64,000 nt of DNA from Acidobacteriota bacterium (GCA_019639115.1 JAHBSM010000001.1:1-64000); one strand, 5' to 3'. Shown: positions 10,454 to 20,096, counted from the first letter of the stretch. Notes: generated by a model from the letters alone, not told the origin. A program made the numbers and translations.

Positions 10454-11725
10454 ATGAAAGCAGAGATCAGCGAGACCCGCCTCGATAACGGCTTGACAAT
10501 ACTCACCGACCGGATGTCGGGCGTGCGTTCGGCGACGCTTGGCTTCTTTGTTCGGTCTGGTGCTCGCGACGAACCCGAAGCCTTGAGCGGGATGACGCAT
10601 TTCATCGAACACTGCGTTTTTAAGGGAACGCACGGCCGAACTGCTAAGCAGATAGCTATCGAACAAGATCGTCTCGGCGGCAATCTCGATGCGTTTACGA
10701 CGCACGAAGAGACAGGTTTTGCCATCAAGGTCACGGATGATCGAACGGTCGAGGCTTTCGACCTCCTTGCAGATATGCTGACGGCGCCGCTGTTCGCCGA
10801 GGCTGACCTCAGGAATGAACAGCGTGTCATCATCGAAGAGATGAAGATGGTCGAGGATTCTCCTGAGGAATACCTCGGCGACCTATTTGCTGCAGCCTGC
10901 TTTCCTGGCCATCCGCTCGGAAGGAACATCGCCGGCACACCTGATACGGTTCATTCATTTGACCGCGAGCTAACGCTGGACTACCACTCTCGCGCCTTCC
11001 AACCCTCAGGCATTGTGATAGCCGCTGCCGGAAATGTGGATCATAACGAAATTGTGGAGTTAGCGGAGCTACGATTTCGCGATTATGATGCCGCAGATCC
11101 GGCTGCGGTAAACGACGGCCACGCCCGGATATCCGCACCCATCCTGATCGAACAGGATCCGTCGCTCGAACAGGCGCACATGATCGTGTCGGCGCCGCTC
11201 GTTTCGGCGGCCGATCCGCGCCGATATGCGGCTGAGCTGCTGGTGAACCTGATCGGCGGCGGCACGTCGAGCCGCCTGTGGCAACGCGTTCGCGAGGAAC
11301 GCGGCCTCGCCTACAGCGTCGGTGCTTCGTTCGCCGCTTATCGTGATTGCGGGTTGATGTCGGTATTTGCCGGTACGGCTCCCGAACAGATCGAGGAAGT
11401 GCTCGACATAGTTCTCGACGAGATGCGCTGGATCGCCCGCGAAGGCGTAACAGCGGACGAACTCGACCTCGCAAAACAGCAGACGCGCGCATCGATACTC
11501 CTGGGACTCGAGGATTCGGCAGGTCGTGCGGCCGTGCTTGCTCACAGCGAGATGGTGCATGGACGCATCATCCCGGTAGAAGAAACCTTGGCCGCCGTGG
11601 GTTCGGTCTCTGTCGAGGATATTCACGCAGTCGTTTCTGAAAGCTTTCGCAGCGAACAGATAGGCTTTGCGGCCATTGGTGATCTCACGCATCTGAATGT
11701 CACGCGGGATCGGCTTTCGGTATAG
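10454..11725 (+). CDS. M16 family zinc peptidase (processing-peptidase type)
   Basis: A 423-residue protein from the ATG at 10454 (a TTG lies just before it). It carries the inverted zinc motif HFIEH (His49, Glu52, His53), the downstream Glu of the M16 site in EQRVIIEEMKM, and the C-terminal R/Y pair region (SSRLWQRVREERGLAYSVGASF) typical of PqqL/YmxG/mitochondrial processing-peptidase beta relatives. There is no signal peptide, so it is probably cytosolic. It degrades small peptides or processes leader peptides. It follows the M14 gene after the inverted repeat and heads a plus-strand run ending at 13433. Complete and of usual single-unit length. Confidence 0.92.
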   Translation: MKAEISETRLDNGLTILTDRMSGVRSATLGFFVRSGARDEPEALSGMTHFIEHCVFKGTHGRTAKQIAIEQDRLGGNLDAFTTHEETGFAIKVTDDRTVEAFDLLADMLTAPLFAEADLRNEQRVIIEEMKMVEDSPEEYLGDLFAAACFPGHPLGRNIAGTPDTVHSFDRELTLDYHSRAFQPSGIVIAAAGNVDHNEIVELAELRFRDYDAADPAAVNDGHARISAPILIEQDPSLEQAHMIVSAPLVSAADPRRYAAELLVNLIGGGTSSRLWQRVREERGLAYSVGASFAAYRDCGLMSVFAGTAPEQIEEVLDIVLDEMRWIAREGVTADELDLAKQQTRASILLGLEDSAGRAAVLAHSEMVHGRIIPVEETLAAVGSVSVEDIHAVVSESFRSEQIGFAAIGDLTHLNVTRDRLSV

Positions 11726-11779
11726 CTGCCGATGTCGGTATGTATTGTCGGGAGGCAGATTTTGGCATATGCTTTCAGC

Positions 11780-12481
11780 ATGAGGATCTCAGCCGTGGCC
11801 GCTTTTTTTGTTCTGGCCGTGTCGGGTTCGGCAGCGGGCCAAACGACCGTCGGCATTTACGATCCTGCGTCCAAACCCAAAACGGTAGTGATGTCCATGA
11901 CCGAACGCGGGGTGTTCCTCTCGATGGTGCTCCCGGCCGTCAGGAGGTCGATCAGGCCGGAGCTGTGCGAAGAGTTGATCGATGAGGCCGGCGTCATCCG
12001 CGGCAGTTTTACGCGTCGGGACGCGAAGGAGACGCTTGTCTTTTATCAATACTGCCAGACAGGCAACGGATTCGGCTGGGCCGGTATAGCGATCATCGAA
12101 GGCGAAAGGATCGTCGGCAACTGGATCGCAGAGGCAGGCTGGACGGTTGACGTACGCTTGGTGCCCGATATCGACGGTGACGGACTTGACGAGGTCGTGC
12201 TTGTCTATTCGGGCGGCATGCATCAGGGTTCCGGTGGGAGCGGTGCCGATATCCTGCATTTCGCAGGCGGCAAGCCGGTCCCGTTCGGCTGGTACAAGGC
12301 AAGTGAGTTCGCCCCCTCCGGCCCGACGGCGATCTGGAAATTAACTGCTCGGGCCGGTACCGCCCCAGCATTCTATCGACAGCAGTTCACCTCACGCGAT
12401 GAGAAAAGATGGAAAGCCGTCGGGAAACCGATGCTCTTCAAACTCGCAAAGACCCGCACCGAATATAAAAGCGCGAAATAA
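11780..12481 (+). CDS. Secreted hypothetical protein
   Basis: The ATG at 11780 gives 233 residues with a clear signal peptide (MRISAVAAFFVLAVSGSAAGQ). The mature part is not a family I can name. Near its centre is a single FG-GAP-like segment, LVPDIDGDGLDEVVLVYSGG, with the acidic D-x-D-x-D spacing of a calcium loop. It is followed by a Gly/Ser-rich turn and DILHFAGGKPV. Its stop codon overlaps the next start by one base (TAATG), implying translational coupling to the cyclase gene. A periplasmic or surface location is inferred. Confidence 0.7.
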   Translation: MRISAVAAFFVLAVSGSAAGQTTVGIYDPASKPKTVVMSMTERGVFLSMVLPAVRRSIRPELCEELIDEAGVIRGSFTRRDAKETLVFYQYCQTGNGFGWAGIAIIEGERIVGNWIAEAGWTVDVRLVPDIDGDGLDEVVLVYSGGMHQGSGGSGADILHFAGGKPVPFGWYKASEFAPSGPTAIWKLTARAGTAPAFYRQQFTSRDEKRWKAVGKPMLFKLAKTRTEYKSAK

Positions 12482-13116
12482 TGAAGATACACGACGTGAC
12501 CGTGACCATCGATGCTGATGTCCCGATCTACAAAGGCGACCCGGGCGTCGCGATCTCATCTTTTAAGTCGATCGCTGATGGGTCAACTGCGAACGTGTCG
12601 CAGATCGCATTCGGGGTTCACACGGCAACGCACGTGGATGCACCCAATCACTTTATCGACGGTGCAAAGCGCGTACACGAGATCGATCCGGCAAAACTGG
12701 TCGGCCGATGCCGCGTGATCGCCGTGCCTGCGGAGATAACCGCGATCGGGCCGGAACATTTGGGCGATCTGTCGAACGCCGAACGTATCCTGCTCAAAAC
12801 GCGCAATTCCGAGTATTGGAACGATAGGTCGGACGGATTCAGGACCGATTTCGCGTACATCACTCCTGAGGCCGCGCGTGTGATAGTGGATGCCGGCGTT
12901 GTACTCGTGGGTATCGATTATCTGTCGATCGAGAAAAGCGGTTCGCCCGGTCATCCGGTACATGTCACGCTGCTCGAACGTGAGGTCGTGATACTCGAGG
13001 GCCTGGACCTCCGCAGTATCGATCCGGGCGATTACGAACTGATCTGTGCGCCGCTCAAATACGACGGCGGCAACGGTGATGGTTCTCCGGCTAGGACATT
13101 CCTTATCAGCAGATGA
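12481..13116 (+). CDS. Cyclase family protein (kynurenine formamidase-like metal hydrolase)
   Basis: A 211-residue protein with the cyclase-family metal site HTATHVDAPNHF: His47, His51, Asp53 and His57 match the HxGTHxDxPxH signature of bacterial KynB and related amidohydrolases. Family members hydrolyse N-formylkynurenine, isatin or lactam/amide rings with Zn or Mn. No other kynurenine-pathway genes are present here, so the substrate is left open. It starts one base inside the previous stop and its own stop overlaps the next start by four bases (ATGA), so the three genes are co-transcribed. Confidence 0.88.
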   Translation: MKIHDVTVTIDADVPIYKGDPGVAISSFKSIADGSTANVSQIAFGVHTATHVDAPNHFIDGAKRVHEIDPAKLVGRCRVIAVPAEITAIGPEHLGDLSNAERILLKTRNSEYWNDRSDGFRTDFAYITPEAARVIVDAGVVLVGIDYLSIEKSGSPGHPVHVTLLEREVVILEGLDLRSIDPGDYELICAPLKYDGGNGDGSPARTFLISR

Positions 13117-13433
13117 GATTAGACGAGCCGGCCTATCGAGAACCCGTAGATGAACTTGTCCGGTCGATACCGCCGGGACGCGTGATGACGTACGGCCAGA
13201 TAGCGGCGATACTCGGGCCCGGATATACAGCACGATCGATCGGGTATGTCATGCGCGGATCGGGCGAGGACGTGCCGTGGCATCGGGTGATCAATGCAAG
13301 AGGCCGCACCTCGACGAGCGGGCTGACGCTTCCGCTTGACCTCCAGCGTGAGCTTTTGGAACGAGAAGGTGTTCAATTCAGCTCAGGCGGGGTGTGCAGC
13401 CTGAAGCAATACGGCTGGGAACCTGCGGCCTAG
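13113..13433 (+). CDS. Alkyltransferase-like (ATL) DNA-binding protein of the MGMT family
   Basis: A 106-residue single-domain protein equivalent to the C-terminal DNA-binding domain of O6-alkylguanine-DNA alkyltransferase. It contains the helix-turn-helix stretch MTYGQIAAILGPGYTARSIGYVMR. The active-site motif PCHRV is replaced by PWHRV (Trp56 for the acceptor Cys), the hallmark of ATL proteins. These cannot transfer the alkyl group but bind O6-alkylguanine and hand the lesion to nucleotide excision repair. Full length for an ATL. It is the last gene of the plus-strand run and overlaps the cyclase gene by four bases. Confidence 0.9.
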   Translation: MRLDEPAYREPVDELVRSIPPGRVMTYGQIAAILGPGYTARSIGYVMRGSGEDVPWHRVINARGRTSTSGLTLPLDLQRELLEREGVQFSSGGVCSLKQYGWEPAA

Positions 13434-13451
13434 TGCTCGGTTCTATCCGGA

Positions 13452-14306
13452 TCAACGCCCCCACCTAAGCTTATCTCTCAAAACATCGAAATAATTACGA
13501 TTCCCCGGCTGGATGAGCCTCAACGGCGTCTCGCTCTTGCGCACTTCGACGCGGTCGCCGGCCCGCAGCGGATATCCGGTCTGGCCGTCCAGACTCAGCA
13601 CGACGCCTTCGTTCTCGCTCTCTAGGGTCAGCTCTATTCGCGCATCGTCGGGCACGACTATCGGACGATTCGTGAGCGTAAAAGGGCAGATCGGCGTCAA
13701 AACAATAGCGTTCATCGAAGGATAGATGATAGGCCCGCCCGCAGATAGATTGTATGCGGTCGAGCCGGTCGGGGTGGCTGTAATAAGCCCGTCCGCCCGG
13801 AACTGGTTGACGAAAAGCCCATCGAGCCGCACCTCGATCTCGATGATCCGGGCCAGTGCCGCCTTGTTTATGACGACGTCATTCAGCACTCTGCCGGTCG
13901 CGATCTTTTCGCCGCGGCGTATCAGGTCAGCCCTAAGCATGACCCTTTCATCCAACGCATAGTCACCCGCAAGTATCGACTCGAGGGCAGCGAACAGCTC
14001 CTCGATGCGAAATTCGGTCAGGTAGCCGAGGCTACCGTGATTGACGCCGATGACCGGCACGGTCGAGTCACCTATCATTCTCGCCGCCGCTATCATCGTT
14101 CCGTCGCCGCCAAGCACGACGACGAGGTCCGCGGTGCCGAGCAGCGAAGCTTCGTCATCAGTTGTAACGGCATCGGCCGGTATCCGTCCGGCTAACGAGA
14201 TGCCGCGCGAGGCGAGCCACGACGCTAGTTCGTCCGCGGTTGCGTTCGCGCCCGGGTCGTTCGGTTTGACGACCACGCTTACGGCGTTGATGTCCTTCGG
14301 TTCCAT
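13452..14306 (-). CDS. nadK: NAD kinase
   Basis: Phosphorylates NAD+ to NADP+ with ATP or polyphosphate in the cytosol. The protein has the diagnostic VVLGGDGTMI (GGDGT, catalytic Asp) near residue 65, NHGSLGYLTEF near residue 92, and the NE/D-like and TPTGSTAYNLSAGGPI motif in the second domain. The ATG at 14306 gives 284 residues, the usual length; a TTG at 14315 is possible and adds three residues. No strong Shine-Dalgarno is seen for either. It converges with the ATL gene only 18 bases away and faces the PpiD-like gene divergently. Confidence 0.93.
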   Translation of the reverse strand: MEPKDINAVSVVVKPNDPGANATADELASWLASRGISLAGRIPADAVTTDDEASLLGTADLVVVLGGDGTMIAAARMIGDSTVPVIGVNHGSLGYLTEFRIEELFAALESILAGDYALDERVMLRADLIRRGEKIATGRVLNDVVINKAALARIIEIEVRLDGLFVNQFRADGLITATPTGSTAYNLSAGGPIIYPSMNAIVLTPICPFTLTNRPIVVPDDARIELTLESENEGVVLSLDGQTGYPLRAGDRVEVRKSETPLRLIQPGNRNYFDVLRDKLRWGR

Positions 14307-14388
14307 CTCGGTCAATCATCACGGAAAATGTGCCCAACTGCAAGTGTTTTCGGAGCTGCGATGGCCCGCGACGCCGGCCCCGACCGCG

Positions 14389-14417
14389 TTGGAATACGAG
14401 GCCTTTTTTGCTACAAT
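14389..14417 (+). promoter_or_regulatory. Sigma-70-like promoter of the PpiD/SurA-like gene
   Basis: TTGGAA (14389-14394) and TACAAT (14412-14417) are spaced by exactly 17 bases, with the -10 box 55 bases before the ATG at 14473. It lies in the divergent gap with nadK. Confidence 0.55.
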
Positions 14418-14472
14418 CGCGGTTCGTCTCTATCAACAGGCTTTTGGGCCTGCAGTAAATAGGTGTTCCGTA

Positions 14473-16458
14473 ATGCTGAAGTTTTTCACTCGTCTCGAGA
14501 AAACCCGTAATTTTGTCCTTCTGATCTTTGCGATCCTGATGGTGGGCAGCCTTGTGTTCTTTTACACTCCGGCTCGCAATGCTGTGGACATGGCCAATCT
14601 GACCCGCAGCGAGGAGACCATAGCCAAGGTCGGCGGCGAAAAGATAACAGTCGGTGAGGTCGCTCGCCAACAGGAAAGCTATAGCCGATTCAGCCAGGGA
14701 CGGACATTCCCGGTCAAGACCATTCTGGATGGGCTCATCGGCGGCCGCATCACCCGCGTCGAAGCCGAGAGGCTGGGGCTCACGGCTTCGGATAAAGAAG
14801 TTGCGGACGAGATACGCAAACGGAACAAGACGGAAGATGGCAAACCCTTTGACCGCGAACGTTACGAACAAGCTGTAATGGAACAGTTCGGCTCGGTCGC
14901 AGCGTATGAACAATTGATCCGCGACGACCTGAGCAGCAGCAAGCTCGAGGCTTTTATCACGGCCGGGGTCTCGGTCTCGCAGGAAGAGGTTCTCCGTGAT
15001 TATCAGCGCCGCAACGCTAAATTCGATCTGTCCTATGTGGCGGTCAATGCAGGCGAACTGGCAAAGACGATCACGCCGACCGATCAAGAGCTTCGCGACT
15101 ATTTCGAAAAGAACAAGTCCAGCTACTACATCTCTGTCCCCCAGAAAAAGATAAAGTACATCTTTGTAAACACGGCTAAGATCGGCGAGAAACTCACGAT
15201 CAGCGATGCTGACCTTCGTGCCGAATACGACAAGCTGCCGGCAGACAAGCGGATAGGCGGCGTTCTCGGCCAGGAGATCGTGCTGCGGATCCCGAAACCT
15301 GCTGACGAAGGCAGCATTCAGGCAAAAGCCGCCGAGATCGTTCAGGACCTGCGCGCCAAGGGCGGAGAGAACGTAACAGAAGAAGCGTTTGCCTCGGTCG
15401 CAAAAGGACGTTCGGAGAATCCGGCTAGCGCCCCGTCCGGCGGCAAGCTTCGCGGCCCGGTTCGTGAGAATACTGCTAAGCCCGATGATCCATATCAGCG
15501 TTTGCTCAAGATGAAACCCGGCGAGATCACCGAGCCGATCGTGTACCAGTCCCGCGTTTTCATTTTGCGACGCGGAGACGATGTGCCCAAAACATTTGAG
15601 GACGCTAAGAAAGAGCTTGAGGTCAGCCTCCGCAACAGGCGCGCCTACGGTGTCGCGGCCGAGCTGGCGGGCAAGATCGCCGAGTCCCTAAAGCAGAGTA
15701 AGGATGTACAAAAGACGGCAGCTGAGTTTGCGTCGCAGGCCAATATGTCGGCCGGCGAGATGATCAAGGAAACAGGCTATCTGAAACCGGGCGACGACGT
15801 GCCGAACATCGGCATCTCGCCCCAGTTCGAGGATGGGATCAGGCCGCTGGAGACCGTGGGCGATGTCGGCGACAAAACGCCGATACCTAATGGCTTTGCG
15901 ATACCGTTGCTTGCCGACCGCAAGGAACCCCGCGACTCGGATTTTGACGAGGTCAAAGCCCAGATCATTGATATCGTCAAGCTTGAGAAGGCACAGGCAC
16001 AGGTAGAGGAGCTTGCGAAACAGATCGCCTCAGGAGCGGCCAACGCCGGAGCGCTCGCAGCCGTCGCGGCGGCCAAGGGCCTAAAGGCCAAGGATCAGAA
16101 AGCCTTTGTCCTTGGCACTCCGCTCGGCGAAGGTTCGAGTGCGGCCACAAGCGAGGCTCTCGAAGACGCGATCTATGCCCTCAAAGATGGTGAAGTTACC
16201 AGATCACCGATCAAGTCGGGCGACAATTGGCTGATAGTCGGGGTCACAAAACGCGAAGATGCGAACAACGCAGATTTTGCCAAACAGCAGGGTTCTCTCA
16301 CCGACCAGATGCTGTCGAGCAGAAGGGCGTCTGTATTCAGCGATTTTCTCGCGGCAGCAAAGAAAAAGCTTGAGGACTCCGGACAGATCAAGATCTACAA
16401 AGAGGTCGTCGAGCGACTCGATGGCCCTGCGGGTTTCGGCTTTGACCTTAACCAGTAG
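14473..16458 (+). CDS. PpiD/SurA-type membrane-anchored peptidyl-prolyl isomerase chaperone
   Basis: The ATG at 14473 (661 residues) is chosen because it gives a short cytosolic segment followed by one membrane helix (NFVLLIFAILMVGSLVFFY, about 12-32); the frame upstream overlaps nadK. A SurA_N_3-like chaperone domain follows (KVGGEKITVGEVARQQ, then GLIGGRITRVEAERLGL). A parvulin rotamase domain covers about 260-375 (IVLRIPKP through ITEPIVYQSRVFILRRGD), and a second helical/parvulin-like region reaches the C-terminus. PpiD proteins help periplasmic and outer-membrane proteins fold as they leave Sec. It is monocistronic, with a promoter and a strong terminator. Confidence 0.88.
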   Translation: MLKFFTRLEKTRNFVLLIFAILMVGSLVFFYTPARNAVDMANLTRSEETIAKVGGEKITVGEVARQQESYSRFSQGRTFPVKTILDGLIGGRITRVEAERLGLTASDKEVADEIRKRNKTEDGKPFDRERYEQAVMEQFGSVAAYEQLIRDDLSSSKLEAFITAGVSVSQEEVLRDYQRRNAKFDLSYVAVNAGELAKTITPTDQELRDYFEKNKSSYYISVPQKKIKYIFVNTAKIGEKLTISDADLRAEYDKLPADKRIGGVLGQEIVLRIPKPADEGSIQAKAAEIVQDLRAKGGENVTEEAFASVAKGRSENPASAPSGGKLRGPVRENTAKPDDPYQRLLKMKPGEITEPIVYQSRVFILRRGDDVPKTFEDAKKELEVSLRNRRAYGVAAELAGKIAESLKQSKDVQKTAAEFASQANMSAGEMIKETGYLKPGDDVPNIGISPQFEDGIRPLETVGDVGDKTPIPNGFAIPLLADRKEPRDSDFDEVKAQIIDIVKLEKAQAQVEELAKQIASGAANAGALAAVAAAKGLKAKDQKAFVLGTPLGEGSSAATSEALEDAIYALKDGEVTRSPIKSGDNWLIVGVTKREDANNADFAKQQGSLTDQMLSSRRASVFSDFLAAAKKKLEDSGQIKIYKEVVERLDGPAGFGFDLNQ

Positions 16459-16482
16459 GATCTAGGAACTTCGGACTAAAAT

Positions 16483-16516
16483 GCCGCGACCCCGATCGGG
16501 CGTCGCGGCCTTTTTT
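16483..16516 (+). terminator. Rho-independent terminator after the PpiD-like gene
   Basis: GCCGCGAC (16483-16490) pairs with GTCGCGGC (16502-16509); the loop contains a CCCGATCGGG palindrome. Six T follow at 16511-16516. It lies 25 bases beyond the stop, between convergent genes. Confidence 0.85.
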
Positions 16517-16531
16517 ACCACCGGCCGAGTT

Positions 16532-17941
16532 TTACCACCAGCCGATCACTCGCCACCACGCTACACCGGCAGTTGACCATACAGCGATATTCACGAACGA
16601 TGCGGCCAACCCGATTCGCCACCAGACGCCCTGCTTCGCGTAGCCGAGCCCAAAGTAGATCGGGCCGGGCGTCGTGCCGTAATGCGTAAGGCTGGCGTTC
16701 AACGTAGAGAAGTAGTTCAGGCAAAGCACGGCGAGTCCTGCCGGAGCACCTGCAGCCAACGTGACCGCGAGAAAAGGTACATACATTGCCAGCACGTGCG
16801 CCGTTATCGAAGCAAAGAAATAGTGAGAGTAGAAATAGATCAGCAGCAGGACCGCTAAGGCTGCCATCCACGTGAACCCCTCCGTAAAGCCGGCCGAACG
16901 CTCGGCAAACAGCTTTGTCAGACCGCTCTCACCCAGCGCTGATGCCATGTTCACAAGCCCGCCGTACCAGATGAAAGTGGACCATGCGTTAGGATCGCTC
17001 ATCAGGTCCTTCCACTCGAGCACCCTTGTGACCAGCAGTGCGGCTATCCCCGCGAGAGCGACGAACGAGATATCCACCGAGTGGACAACGTCCTTGGTCG
17101 CCCAAAGGAAAATCACCGAAAGCAATGTGCCGACCACGACCTTTTCAGATCCGGACATCTTCCCCATCTTCCGCAGCTCCGCGGCGGCGAACTCGGCGGC
17201 TCCCGGTGTCGAGCGAATTTCGGGCGGGTCCATCCTGTAAACGATTGCCGGGATCACGGCGAGCGAGATAAGCGACGGCACGATCGCTGCCGTGAGCCAG
17301 GAGACGTACCCGATCTCGATGCCTGCGGTCTCCTTAGCAAGTTTGGCCATTACGAAGTTACCGGCGTGCCCGGTCAGAAAAGTGGCACCTATGACGACCT
17401 CGCATTGATAAAGCAGATTCACGAGGTACGACCCTAGTCGATTTGCGGTGCCGTCGTCCGGCCTGGAATCGAAACTTTCGCTCACAGCAACGGCGAGCGG
17501 TATCATTATGCCGCCGTTGCGGGCGCCGTTCGACGGCACGACCGATGCGAGCACAAGATCCGTACCGACCAAAGCGTAACCGAGCCCAAAGGTGCTCTTG
17601 CCGATAAGCTTTATGAATATCAATGCGACACGTCGCCCGAGCCCGGTCTTAACGACCGCCGCAGACAAGAAAAATGCAGACAGCACGATCCAGACGACCG
17701 GATCGGCATAACCCTTGAGCGCGTCAAACGGCTTGAGAGCACCGAAAACGACGGTCGCCGTCACGCCAAGCAGGACCATCGCACTGCCCGTGAGCGGCTG
17801 AACCATCGACCCGACGATCGTCGCGATAAAGATCGACAGCAGCGTCCACGCCTCGCGCGTGACGCCGCCGGGCGGCGGCACAAGCGAAATAACGACCCCG
17901 ACGCCCACGCATATCAGCCATTTGACCCATTTGCTTTGCAT
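16532..17941 (-). CDS. DASS (SLC13-like) dicarboxylate/anion symporter
   Basis: A 469-residue polytopic membrane protein with the features of the divalent anion:sodium symporter family. It starts with two closely spaced helices (WLICVGVGVVISLVPPP). It has the SNGARNGGIMIPLAVAVSESF segment (the family's first SNT-like region, near residue 150) and a C-terminal STLNASLTHYGTTPGPIYFGLGY segment corresponding to the second symmetry-related motif. Relatives move C4-dicarboxylates, citrate or sulfate with Na+. It lies 79 bases downstream of an APC permease on the same strand and may be co-transcribed with it. Confidence 0.9.
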   Translation of the reverse strand: MQSKWVKWLICVGVGVVISLVPPPGGVTREAWTLLSIFIATIVGSMVQPLTGSAMVLLGVTATVVFGALKPFDALKGYADPVVWIVLSAFFLSAAVVKTGLGRRVALIFIKLIGKSTFGLGYALVGTDLVLASVVPSNGARNGGIMIPLAVAVSESFDSRPDDGTANRLGSYLVNLLYQCEVVIGATFLTGHAGNFVMAKLAKETAGIEIGYVSWLTAAIVPSLISLAVIPAIVYRMDPPEIRSTPGAAEFAAAELRKMGKMSGSEKVVVGTLLSVIFLWATKDVVHSVDISFVALAGIAALLVTRVLEWKDLMSDPNAWSTFIWYGGLVNMASALGESGLTKLFAERSAGFTEGFTWMAALAVLLLIYFYSHYFFASITAHVLAMYVPFLAVTLAAGAPAGLAVLCLNYFSTLNASLTHYGTTPGPIYFGLGYAKQGVWWRIGLAASFVNIAVWSTAGVAWWRVIGWW

Positions 17942-17948
17942 AAAAATT

Positions 17949-17998
17949 CAGCCGCCGAGGCCACCGGAGGCGTGACGCCTCAACGAGCTCGACGGCTG
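17949..17998. repeat. Nested inverted repeats between APC and DASS genes
   Basis: Outer arms CAGCCG (17949-17954) and CGGCTG (17993-17998) enclose a perfect GAGGCG-TGA-CGCCTC hairpin. The whole stretch can fold as a branched stem. It lies just before the DASS start and after the APC stop (minus strand), so it could act as terminator, processing site or translational control. No T tract is present. Confidence 0.35.
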
Positions 17999-18020
17999 CA
18001 TCAGATCGTGCAGGCGGCCG

Positions 18021-19862
18021 CTAAGCCGCTGCGTGCAGTTCGGCAAAATGGGCAAAGAACCAGTAGGTGATCGCTGCCCAAACGATAAGATTCACGATAG
18101 ACAATACAAGCCCGACCGTCTGTATCCGTTGGTCGGTACCGCCTCGATTGTCTTGTCTGCCGTACATCAGCATCGCCACGAGCACGCCCGTCACTATCCA
18201 TGCGAACAGCCGTATGCCGAGATTGAGCGGTATCACTTCCGGCTTCAGATCCATCAGATACGGCACCTGATACAAGGTAAGTGCGATCGCACCGATCACG
18301 GCTATCAATGCGGCGACCGGCGGCTTGGCCCGCGATTCGGACTCGTTCGCATCCGCGTCTGTCGAGGTCCGCAGGTGGCTGTGTCTGTAGCTATATGCAA
18401 AATAGATCACAAGTCCGATCGACATCCAGTCGATAAGCCTGATCCAGGTGTCGAGCGGGAGGCTATTCATCAAATATGCGGCGGAGACAACCGTCGCGAT
18501 AGGTATGAACGGCGAGAGAGGTACCTTGAATGGGCGATTCAACGAAGGATTTGACGACCGCAGGATTATGATGCCCGTCCCCACGATCACGAACGCAAAG
18601 AGAGTACCGATGCTTACAAGTTCGCCGAGCAAGCCGATCGGCACGATCCCGGCCAGGATAGCGACAATGACGCCGGTGATAGCGGTCGTGATGTGCGGTG
18701 TCTGATACTTCGGATGAACCTTAGCAGCCCATTCCGGCAGTAGGCCGTCCTTTGACATTGAATAGAACACACGTGGCTGTCCCATGACCATGACGACCAT
18801 CGTAGAGCTCAATCCGAGCACTGCCCCGACCTTGATGATCGTCGGGAACACCGCAAGGATCGTACCCATCGTCGTACCCTGGGCCTGTTTCAAAGCGGCG
18901 TCGATAGCCACCGCGATGGGTGCCGCTGCGGTCGTCAACTCTCGATAATCGACGAGGCCCACCATGATACCCGCGACCAGAATGTACAGAACGGTACAAA
19001 TGGCGAGCGAGCCAAGTATTCCGAGCGGCATATCGCGCTGAGGATTCCTTGCCTCTTGTGCAGCAGTTGAAACGGCGTCAAACCCTATATATGCAAAAAA
19101 GATAACCGCCGCACCTGTGACAACACCGCTGAATCCGAACGGCATGAAATCGGCGCATCCCGGCGTTCCTGAGACACAGCCGATACCGATATTGTGTGTA
19201 TTGACGTATCCGATACCGGCGATGATGAAGAGAACGACCACAAGCACCTTGACGATGACAATGATCGAATTGAAGCTAGCCGATTCCTTGATGCCCTTGA
19301 TCAGCAATGCGGTCACTGCGACCGCGATCAGCAGCCCCGGAAGATTGACGATACCGTGGGTCGTGGAGCCATCAGCCAACTTAATGGTCTCAAAAGGCCC
19401 TTTACTCAATTCCAATGGGAACCAAATGCCCGTCTTGGGATACAAGGTCTCGTTGACGAGGCTGACCACATAGCCCGACCATCCGACGGCAACCGTAGCC
19501 GCGCCAAATGCATATTCGAGGATCAGGTCCCAACCGATGATCCACGCGACGAATTCGCCCAGCGTGCCGTATCCATATGCATAGGCCGAGCCTGAGATCG
19601 GAATGCTTGCGGCAAACTCCGAATAGCACAATGCGGCAAATGCACTCACGACGCCGGCCAGGATCATTGAGATCACGACTGCGGGCCCCGCGTGACGGCC
19701 GGCCGCCTGTCCGGTAAGGACGAAGATACCCGTGCCGATGATAGCACCGACACCGAGCATCGTTAGATCGAGCGCACTGAGCGTTTTCTTGAGAGTATGC
19801 GAGCCTGTTTCCTGAGCTTCGGCGACGATCTTCGAGATCGGTTTGGTTGCGAAAAGTGACAT
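18021..19862 (-). CDS. APC superfamily amino-acid permease (cationic amino-acid transporter type)
   Basis: A 613-residue inner-membrane protein. It opens with the APC signature: [32 protein letters not shown] split over the first helix (GAIIGTGIF, the unwound substrate-binding segment), then [39 protein letters not shown] pieces in helices 2-3. Length, late helices and C-terminal extension match the CAT/YfnA-like group (14 helices). It takes up amino acids, probably basic or branched-chain, by proton coupling. GGAG 7 bases before the ATG at 19862 supports the start. A second, similar permease is encoded at 32859. Confidence 0.93.
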   Translation of the reverse strand: MSLFATKPISKIVAEAQETGSHTLKKTLSALDLTMLGVGAIIGTGIFVLTGQAAGRHAGPAVVISMILAGVVSAFAALCYSEFAASIPISGSAYAYGYGTLGEFVAWIIGWDLILEYAFGAATVAVGWSGYVVSLVNETLYPKTGIWFPLELSKGPFETIKLADGSTTHGIVNLPGLLIAVAVTALLIKGIKESASFNSIIVIVKVLVVVLFIIAGIGYVNTHNIGIGCVSGTPGCADFMPFGFSGVVTGAAVIFFAYIGFDAVSTAAQEARNPQRDMPLGILGSLAICTVLYILVAGIMVGLVDYRELTTAAAPIAVAIDAALKQAQGTTMGTILAVFPTIIKVGAVLGLSSTMVVMVMGQPRVFYSMSKDGLLPEWAAKVHPKYQTPHITTAITGVIVAILAGIVPIGLLGELVSIGTLFAFVIVGTGIIILRSSNPSLNRPFKVPLSPFIPIATVVSAAYLMNSLPLDTWIRLIDWMSIGLVIYFAYSYRHSHLRTSTDADANESESRAKPPVAALIAVIGAIALTLYQVPYLMDLKPEVIPLNLGIRLFAWIVTGVLVAMLMYGRQDNRGGTDQRIQTVGLVLSIVNLIVWAAITYWFFAHFAELHAAA

Positions 19863-19944
19863 AACGGTCTCCGAATTAATAAGGGTCTGCGGATCCGACG
19901 ATGGATACAGTTAGACGCCTTCGGCATGCGCGCTTTTCCATGCG

Positions 19945-19961
19945 GTCTCAATTACTGAGAC
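19945..19961. repeat. Small inverted repeat in the APC permease leader
   Basis: GTCTCA (19945-19950) and TGAGAC (19956-19961) flank ATTAC, about 85 bases upstream of the APC start, inside a 234-base gap. It could be an operator or a leader hairpin. I recognised no known riboswitch in this leader. Confidence 0.3.
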
Positions 19962-20030
19962 TTAGTTGGGAAAACATCGCCGAGGCGTCGTCGAACATCT
20001 GTTCGTTAGTCGAAACATCAGCGATTATGC

Positions 20031-20063
20031 ACGAAACGCGGCCTTTTTCAAGCCGCGTTTCGT
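20031..20063. terminator. Perfect 12-bp hairpin downstream of the AGCS symporter gene
   Basis: ACGAAACGCGGC (20031-20042) pairs with GCCGCGTTTCGT (20052-20063) around a loop containing TTTTT. It lies 34 bases past the AGCS stop on the minus strand. There is no T tract after the stem, so the termination call is tentative; RNA 3'-end protection is an alternative. Confidence 0.5.
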
Positions 20064-20096
20064 GTTATTGGTGACCAACTTTATGTGACGGGTCGG

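Noticed and set aside
14041..14472. N-terminal extension of the PpiD-like gene
   Set aside because: The extension would overlap nadK and hide the membrane anchor; the promoter at 14389-14417 supports the start at 14473.
14158..15087. 309-codon minus-strand frame across nadK and the PpiD-like gene
   Set aside because: It runs through the divergent promoter region and over two well-supported genes.
19863..20030. Lysine-type riboswitch before the APC permease
   Set aside because: The leader has only one small hairpin and none of the conserved core blocks I would expect.
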